A DNA stretch of 64,000 bases from Allium sativum (taxonomy: Eukaryota > Streptophyta > Magnoliopsida > Asparagales > Amaryllidaceae): assembly GCA_030737875.1 (NCBI GenBank), contig CM060915.1:635006786-635070785 (forward strand), read 5' to 3'. The first letter of the stretch is position 1. Every line of letters begins with the position of its first letter. Under the pieces are notes generated by a model. That model searched no databases, had not been told where the DNA came from, and saw nothing but the letters and a program-made list of their open reading frames with translations. Made by a program: the position numbers and the translations under genes. Below, in pieces: positions 57,229 through 64,000 of the stretch.

Positions 57229-58465
57229 ATGATTGTATTGATTGTTGTTTGGAAGTTAAAATTACATACTTATATTTCTTTTTATCGATTATTTAATTTA
57301 ATTTAACTGTTAATTTAAATTGAATAGTTAGGTTAAATTTGAAATTTAATTACTAGTTTAAAACTCGACACTTGATAACTAGTAAATTTATAAAATATTG
57401 AACTGGTTGGATGTATTGATGTGGTGAATGGCTTGGATTTTTATATATTTGATATATTGTTGTTTATTTGTGTGAATTTACCCGTTATTCACCTTGATTT
57501 TTATATGACCATTGTTTGTGTTGATTACCCTAATCATTTACCCTAGAAGTTACGGGCATTGAATAAACCCGAGATTAATCATTAAAATGAATTAAGAACG
57601 TATGTTGAAATGATAAATACATATGACCCTTATTCTGATTGAAATGATATATGTCCTTCTCCAAAATACTAAAATTAAATTTAAGTATTACTTGGACATA
57701 TGATAGATTTTTTTTTACGGACACTGGTTGTTAAATAAAATTGATTTTAACCATGAATCTTGAAATTTAAAGATATTATAGATGATGGTTTATAAATCGA
57801 TTTCCTTTAAACTTGAACGTTGGATTTTGAAATATAAAATCTAAAGGAAATTATTTGATGTTGTAAACTGAAGTTAAATGAAATTAGATATGAACCGAAT
57901 TTATCGAAATTGAATTGTTTGTCCATCTCTAAAGTTTACCTTAAATTAACTCGATTTAAAGTAATAGTTGATTGTAAACTCGAGATTTTATAAATTGAAA
58001 TAATTCAAAGTGAGAATTGTTATTTCAAATATTGAATCGAATTTGTTAAATCAAATTGTTGAATTAAGTTGAAATATAAATGGGAAGTTGATACGATTTG
58101 AATTGAGATATCAAACTTAGTTGAATTGATTTGAAATTGGGATATGATTTCCAATTTGTTTAAAATTTAGAAGAATCAATTATAACTCAAATTTGTTTAA
58201 TTAAACCTTGTATATACAGTATTTTTACTTAGCAATTATTTTACATTATAAACTATGCTATTTTAATTTATACGTAGTAACTATGTTAATAAAATACTTC
58301 AATAAATAATTATTTTACATTTTAAACTATATATTTTTACTTATATATATACATTATTTTAAACAAACTATTTTAATAATTAACTAAATATTTTATAAAC
58401 TACTTTAATATTTTAAGTATAGATTTTACTATATTTTGATAATTCTATTTTAAGTGCAATCTATT

Positions 58466-58468
58466 TCA

Positions 58469-58490
<22 letters not shown>
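58466..58490. repeat. (TA)n microsatellite
   Basis: ATATATATATATATATATA-type run in the 3' part of LTR D. Confidence 0.85.
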
Positions 58491-58499
<9 letters not shown>

Positions 58500-59863
58500 T
58501 GTACTTTTAACTATTTTTAATATTCAAATTATTTTAAGATTTGAATTGTTTCAAGATTTTGAGTTTGATTTAAATTGAGGTTTAATACGAAATTATATTT
58601 TATTTGGATATAAAATAATTTGAAGAAAAACATGATATTTCGATATGAAGTATGAACCGTTTGAAATATATAAATCCGACCACTGTGAAAATTTTAAACG
58701 GTTGGTTGTTAAAGACACATGATCGGATATGGTCATACTCTCTACCAATACCGAAAACCACTTTAACAAATATGTACTTGGTGGAGAATCCAGAATGAAG
58801 TGGGTTGGTTTGGTGAACGATACTGGAATGAAGTAAGAAAACGATGATGGATGGCCTTTACTTTCGGGTCATAATTTAAATGACTAAAATAGATGCCATG
58901 GTTAAGCCAAGTGAGGTCGCTCCTCCCATCGAACACGCTTCTTCGATACCATATTTATTACTTTGTGATTTGATTGGTGGCCACCCGCGATTTTCGGAGT
59001 GTTGTTCGAGGTGGGTGGCAGTAGTTGCTATGCGTTACCACTAGCTCGGTCCCGCAATCCGGTAGAATCATACCGTTAGGTATTCCTCGGTGTTTTGTCA
59101 TATTATCCTGATTGCGCCCACTACGACTTTGTTTTGCGTTGTACCTATGGAGTGCTCCTGATAGCCTACCGGTTTGGTGGAGTTTACAGTACTGTATAGA
59201 CTGCAATGTTTAAAAACAGTGCATGGGTAAAAATGTAATCCCACTTATGCTATTTTGATACTTTACTGAATAGATGCTATTATAATAACATATTATATTA
59301 TATAATATCTAGTTTGACAGATGCTTAAAAGATGGAAATTCCCGTAACATCTCTTAAGTTATTGCACTCACGAACACATTAGATAGGAGATGTGAATTAC
59401 TATAAGCATCTCTGATGCCATGACACTCATATTATTACCTGATTTTGATTTGACTGATATGAGAATATTTTAGTTCTGATCCGAGAATTTTTGCATTTTC
59501 ATTGTTGCTTGGGTCAGCCCAAGTTTTTCAGTTAGCGAAGACCACATTGTATTGAAGATGAAGATGGAGCTTGATAGACGCAATTACTAATATTATCCCA
59601 CTGCATATATTGGTATGTTTATGGTAGTTAACTTGGATGTATTGTTGTAATGCATAATCAAATGTATTATTTAACAACTTCATGAGCTGTTATTTATTTA
59701 TTTATTATATTTTGTCCTTCCGCTGTGAGATTCTGTGATTGTTTTTCTTCTTTCTTCTTTTTCTTATATTAATCTCAATAGCTAATTGTATTTTTTATTT
59801 GTTTGAATTGACGTGCGTGAATCATTGTCGGCTTAAATGGTCAAAAATGCGGGTCGTTACAGT

Positions 59864-59875
59864 TGGTATCAAAGC
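59864..59875 (+). other. Primer binding site after LTR D (tRNA-iMet type)
   Basis: TGGTATCAAAGC two bases after the LTR end, one mismatch from the TGGTATCAGAGC of elements A and C. It fixes the LTR orientation as plus. Confidence 0.8.
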
Positions 59876-60948
59876 TTTGGTTTAGCGATAACCTTGGCTC
59901 TATTTGGGATTAGCTCATTAGAGATAGGGCAACAATACCATAGAATGAGTTTGAGTGTATATGAGAGAGCGTACATGTAATTTTTAAAAAAATGGTTTTG
60001 TATTGTGTTAATTTGTTCTGTTGAGTATTTATGAATTATGCTCGATACTTGGGACACCAAGGCATTGATAGGGATTTCTAAACACATGAGCATGACTGAT
60101 CGACAAAATATCATTTTGAATTATTTTTTGTATACAAGTAATTATATTAGTAGTTTATAAATTTGATTATATTGGTTGTTAGAAATGAAAATATTAAATT
60201 ATCAGCATTTATTGTATAATTGGTCGATGATTAAATTATTGACTATTGAATGATTTAGAAGTGAAATATTTGAAACTTATTGATAATGAAATAAGATGAA
60301 TTCGAATATGAAATTAAGAATTTAAATACGGATGCTTTTGAATTATTGACTTACAAATGGTTTTGACATAATATAATTATATTTTAGAAATAATTTTAAT
60401 AGAAATTGTTTATTAACAAAATTTTGAGTAAGTGTATACTCCACTCTTGATTTTGGAAATGATTTCGGTGATGAGTGCATGCATCATCGACGTTTATTTT
60501 CGACAGTCTGGTGGGGGAGACCACTTAGAAACTTTTATATTTTTTTAAAAAAAATTGGATTTCATTTAAATCTTTGAAATTATGGTTCGATACAAAAATA
60601 TTATATATATTATTTTTAAAGTTGTTTTGGAAATGACCTGGTGTTTGAATTCTTAAGTTCTATAATAATTAATGATCTTCAAATTATTGAAATAAATAAA
60701 AACTTGAAATTCTAGAAAATTATGAAATGTGAAATAAAAAATGAACCTATGAGAAATATAAATTCACAATGAAACTCTTAGAAACTTGAAATAATTAATT
60801 TGAAACAAACTTAAAACCGTTTAACTTGTATAATAATCAAATTTTTCTATAGCGTATATATAACTTACCAATTAATTTAGAAGTTAAAATGTTATAGGAA
60901 AAAGTAATTAAATAATATTTTGGAAGGGACAACTTGTCCACGTCAACA
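59876..60948. other. Leader of element D and unassigned AT-rich DNA
   Basis: No gag similarity of the A/B/C type follows the primer site. The region is AT-rich and ends where a Tat-like primer site begins, so element D is truncated here. Part of the stretch may be the 5' LTR of the Tat-like element (ending CAACA at 60948), but its start cannot be placed. Confidence 0.45.
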
Positions 60949-62179
60949 TTTTGGTGCGCCGGGTAGGGGGCATGCTACTTGATTTCTAGGTTAAAGGAAA
61001 CGGATTGCTTCAGGATTTGAAGATGGTTAAGAGAAAGAAAACTGATACCAACACACAAGCGGATGGAGCAGGAAGGGAAGGAAGTAATGAGGCTTCCTCC
61101 GCAGGTGTTCCCTCCAACTACTTGACCCAGGACGAGATGGATGAGGTCATCAAAGGATTGTAATCCCGCACCGAGTGGCAAGATGAACTCCTTGCAGGTA
61201 GGAGGAGCTGATGAATACTTTTCTCTCACGGTAGATGGATTTGGAAGGATTGGGCTTAGTCGTTGGGGAAGGACCCAGCATAGCAGTAGCAACTCGCTCA
61301 AGAGTTGTTCCCTGATCGAGATTTGGTTCAATGGCATCCCTGTTTCCCTTGGCATGGGTGCCGAACCAGATATGGTGGCGACAACAGCCTTGGAAATGGT
61401 GAATTGAATCACGATGCTTCGATTTGAAATGTTTGAACGATGACACTGGAAACATGGCTTGAGCAATGACTTTGAAAGAAAATAATGTTGTCATGTAGGA
61501 AGCATGGTTCGACTATACCGAACCAGATCCTAGAGACATGGCTGAACCAGATATGGACGTCGTGAACAAGCTCCAAACTGTTACTGAATTGCACCCTAGG
61601 GGTAACAATATTGTTTTGAAAGGTTGGCAACAACTTTTTGGTGATGGAAATCAAATCAGAGATGTGATTCGATGGTTTACGATAGTTGGGTAATCTCAAA
61701 CAGACATAGATTGTGTTAATCACAGTCCTTTCACCCAAAGTATCACGAATTCCCGAAATTCATCTTATTTCAAATTGCCCGTCTTGGAGACTTACGATGG
61801 TAGGAAGGATCCTACTGTACAATTGATGTGGTATATACGCCATATGGAAGTGTTATTGATGTCGAAGAACGTCATAGATAAATGCTTCCCCCTTTACCTT
61901 ACTGGTATTGCTGCCATGTGGTTCAGGCAGCAGGAGTCGGAATTGATCAATAGTTGGAGAGATCTGGTCATATGATTTATTATGAAATTTAGGGTCCATA
62001 TATCTAGACCCAAAATGTAATGACTCTCACTTCTATTAAATAAAGGACTGGAGAGACTCTGCGCTCTTTTCTGGAAAGGTACAATGCGGCGATGGTGTCG
62101 GTGGATCGACCAAAATTGTCCACCGTGCTTGTGGTTATTTATCCGACATCTTGGATAAGTTGGATTTTAAGATTTCTTT
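60949..62179 (+). pseudogene. gag: Tat-like Ty3/gypsy leader and gag remnant
   Basis: TTGGTGCGCCGGGTAGGGG (60951-60969) is a primer-site-like word common at the start of Tat-group elements. Decayed coding follows: KRKKTDTNTQADGAG and LTQDEMDEVIKGL (61021-61160), then stops. At 61750-61975 a clear gag core reads LPVLETYDGRKDPTVQLMWY, FPLYLTGIAAMWF and SWRDL, and after two stops TGETLRSFLERYNAA (62046-62090). This is the retrotransposon gag of the Tat/Retand/Ogre type, not the chromovirus type of A, B and C. It is cut at 62179 by LTR E. Protease and pol are absent. Confidence 0.75.
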
Positions 62180-62912
62180 TGTAACGCCCCACCTCTAAAC
62201 TCGCGTTATCCAAGGCCATTGTAAGCAACGATGTCAACTACCCCAAAGAATAAGGCTATTGAGGAGTGACCATATGTATATTAGCTTTGAACAAGTGTTA
62301 AACGTATTGGATAATGTGCTTCTTCTTTTTAAAATCGCATGAGGAAATTCGACATATCTAAATCAAGTTCAAGTCTATAACACAGTGGCTATATATAATT
62401 CGGAAAGCAATATAAAATACATAACAATAAAATCAGAGTCAGACATAAATATTCATATCACTAAGGCGGAAATAGATATGAATATAACAAAGAGTATAAA
62501 TACAAGGTTAGTGGTCATAGTCGAACCACTATAAAACAAAAGAGTAGGTACAAGTTCTAGTCAAAAGAATATGTATACATGAAAAAAAAATCTAAGATAC
62601 ATGTATAATCAAGAATTACAACTCTAATGTAGCTAGCAAAAACCAAAAGGTGGTCCATGCTAGAAGTCCAATATAAGCACTTGTAATACTCAGCATGACC
62701 CGAGTATTATTTATAAGAATAAACAATAAACGGATCAGTATAGTTGTACTCATCATAATGAACTGAGATAGAAATAGAGATATAAACAGATAATGACATA
62801 GGAGAAATAACAACAATAATCACTAATAAATGTGCAGCCTCGGAAATGTCCATAAAATATGTCCAAGAAAATATCAAAGCTATATAATAAATTATCACAC
62901 TCTTAGCGATTT

Positions 62913-63110
62913 ACGAGAAATGGTGCCACCCATCAAGTCAACGCAATATAGATAACATGATATCAAAACATGACTAATCGCGAGAAATGATGTCACCCAT
63001 CAAGTCAACACGAAACATACAACTCGATTTCAACAAATGAATATTCATGAGAAATGATGTCTCCCATCGAGACTACATGAAAATATGAAATATTATATTG
63101 CGTATCTCGC
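62913..63110. repeat. 67-bp tandem array in LTR E
   Basis: GAGAAATGATGTCACCCATC words start at 62915, 62982 and 63049, exactly 67 bp apart, followed by AAGTCAAC in the first two units and diverging in the third. Confidence 0.88.
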
Positions 63111-63116
63111 CGATAC

Positions 63117-63240
63117 GAAATGATCCGAAAAAAGTCAGGATGACCCGAAGGTCGGAATGATCCGAAGATCACCAGAACCTAAGTTCCTCGGGATGATCTG
63201 AAGATCGTCGATGTGGCCCGAAGGTCGGATTGATCAAAAT
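63117..63240. repeat. Short GATC/GGTC inverted-word repeats in LTR E
   Basis: Alternating words ATGATCCGAA, TGACCCGAAGGTCGGA, GATCCGAAGATCACC and GATCTGAAGATCGTCG. Each contains a small palindrome of the form GATC-N-GATC or ACC-CGAA-GGT, giving a series of short hairpins. Confidence 0.7.
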
Positions 63241-63899
63241 TGACCAAGTTCAGTGTAAAATACACCAAGCTAGTAAATATAAGAGTTAAGCTACAGGTCT
63301 CATAACTAATTGCTCTGCATGAATATTTACGAACAAGTTGTATATTCCACTAAAAAACGAAACGATCATTGCGACGGTGTTCAATCAAACGAGTCCAGGA
63401 ATTAACCATCAAAGCAAACACAAGGGTTCATAGTCCTTGTTTTTACTAAGGCATTTAATTAGATTTCTCAACGAACGAGAAAAAGGTTTATGAAATCATA
63501 TACTAGTAGATCGTAAAACAATTTGGAAAATAACTTCATGTAATGAAGTAGAATTTGAAACCATTTAGTAAAATATTGGTATCTACTAATAATTTCAAAA
63601 CCCTTTTTTATAAAGTTTCGAAGTGGAAAATATCGTGTAATAGCGATTGATCAAAGAATTCACGTTTTAACTAACGTGAATTGAATTTCACGATAATCGA
63701 TTATAAATTCATTCACCACAAATCAACCGAAAATCCATTGAACTCAAAATTCAGGAATCTGTGAATTAGAGAAACTGAGTTACATAAAAAGCTGAAATAG
63801 GCCGAAATTTGGCTGGGAAAGAGCCTGGATGGACCTAAACTGTTGACCATGGTTTCCACCGGTCAATAGCAGAATAACAAGCATCAGACACCTGAGCAT

Positions 63900-63995
63900 C
63901 CAGGACAGACGTCTGAGCTGGCAGTCAACGGTTTTTTTATTTTTCCCGAGAGCTTGGATAGACGTCTGTCGCTTCGAGTCAGACGTCTGAGCTAA
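63900..63995. repeat. AGACGTCT palindrome cluster at window edge
   Basis: CAGACGTCTGAGCT (63906), TAGACGTCTGTCGC (63959) and CAGACGTCTGAGCT (63979) in a GC-richer patch. This is comparable to the GTCGAC cluster near the start of element C's LTR. The cluster is cut by the window end. Confidence 0.7.
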
Positions 63996-64000
63996 AGTAA

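Larger units (their letters stand above)
53465..59861 (+). repeat. LTR D, plus strand, interrupted by an ORF1 retroposon
   Basis: Starts TGTAACAACCC and ends GCGGGTCGTTACA, followed directly by a tRNA-iMet-like primer site, so it is a 5' LTR on the plus strand. Without the insertion (55140-57228) and one copy of its duplication it is about 4.29 kb. It shares with B's LTR a duplicated block with TTTTGCAAA-CGATCTC and GACGAAACTAGTTTC (53915-53965 and 54065-54115), inverted relative to B as expected from opposite orientation. It also contains a G-rich island (54590-54840) and AT-rich tracts. No 3' LTR or pol follows. Confidence 0.75.
62180..64000 (-). repeat. LTR E, minus strand, truncated by window end
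   Basis: Starts TGTAACGCCCCACCTC, the reverse of the GAGGTGGGGTGTTACA-type LTR end of element C, so this is the 3' end of a minus-strand LTR. Short AT-rich words with GGCGGAAATAGATATG near 62464 match the CCGCTGC-type segment near the 3' ends of the other LTRs. It contains a 67-bp tandem array (62913-63110), GATCCGAAGATC / ACCCGAAGGTCGG repeats (63117-63240) and AGACGTCT palindromes near the window edge. The Tat-like gag at its left is the insertion site; CTTTT (62175-62179) would be the duplication to test. Confidence 0.7.

Noticed and set aside
58958..59206. 82-codon minus frame in LTR D
   Set aside because: Located in the GC-richer part of the LTR's 3' end with no motif; equivalent LTR regions in B have comparable chance frames.
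60975..61738. Minus-strand frames of 109-163 codons over the Tat-like gag
   Set aside because: They lie opposite a recognisable plus-strand gag remnant and carry no motif.
1..64000. Integrated plant pararetrovirus
   Set aside because: All RT regions are followed by integrase or copia RNase H and are flanked by LTRs, and no movement-protein or coat motif of that virus family was seen.

Overview
This window is plant nuclear DNA, almost certainly from a repeat-rich and probably pericentromeric part of a eudicot-like genome. It is AT-rich. It is dominated by Ty3/gypsy chromovirus retrotransposons with very long LTRs, and it also carries a Ty1/copia remnant, a Tat-like gag remnant, a LINE-type ORF1 insertion, Helitron-like ends and MITE-like repeats. 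I found no intact host gene, no tRNA or rRNA gene and no bacterial feature. The species cannot be named from the sequence.

Layout. 1-2492: 3' end of a decayed copia element (RT/RNase H, polypurine tract, LTR). 2977-14074: element A, a complete minus-strand chromovirus with 2.98-kb LTRs, a perfect 5-bp target duplication (GTTAT), an initiator-Met tRNA primer site, a polypurine tract and one uninterrupted gag-pol frame of about 1452 residues ending in a chromodomain. Its LTRs differ at only about 16-17 positions by eye, so it is young. 15166-37686: a nest. An LTR fragment (15166-18062) abuts element B (minus strand, LTR about 5.06 kb, pol truncated at a GGGAGA microsatellite). Element C (19426-30241, plus strand, perfect ATATA target duplication) sits inside B's LTR. 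C's LTRs differ by about 2.3% by eye, and its gag-pol carries several stops and a frameshift.

39300-43140: a heavily decayed plus-strand chromovirus, recognisable only from short gag, RT, RNase H and chromodomain stretches. 43140-52045: AT-rich DNA with a clean 52-codon terminal-exon-like segment, two Helitron-like 3' ends in opposite orientation and MITE-like repeats rich in GCGC motifs. 52046-52705: a Myb/SANT-like pseudogene with two frameshifts.

53465-59861: a plus-strand LTR (D) that shares a duplicated palindromic motif with B. It is interrupted by a 2.1-kb retroposed insertion that carries LINE ORF1 (DUF4283 plus zinc knuckle) but no ORF2, flanked by a 16-bp duplication. 60949-62179: Tat-like gag remnant. 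62180-64000: start of another minus-strand LTR (E), cut by the window edge.

How the parts relate. A and C belong to one chromovirus lineage: near-identical gag-pol architecture, the same gag start, the same LTR ends, a shared GC-rich LTR repeat and a shared stem-loop before the polypurine tract. B, the fragment at 15166 and D form a second group with ends of the TGTAACGACCC type. The chromodomain on these integrases is the accepted reason such elements accumulate in heterochromatin, which fits the nesting seen here.
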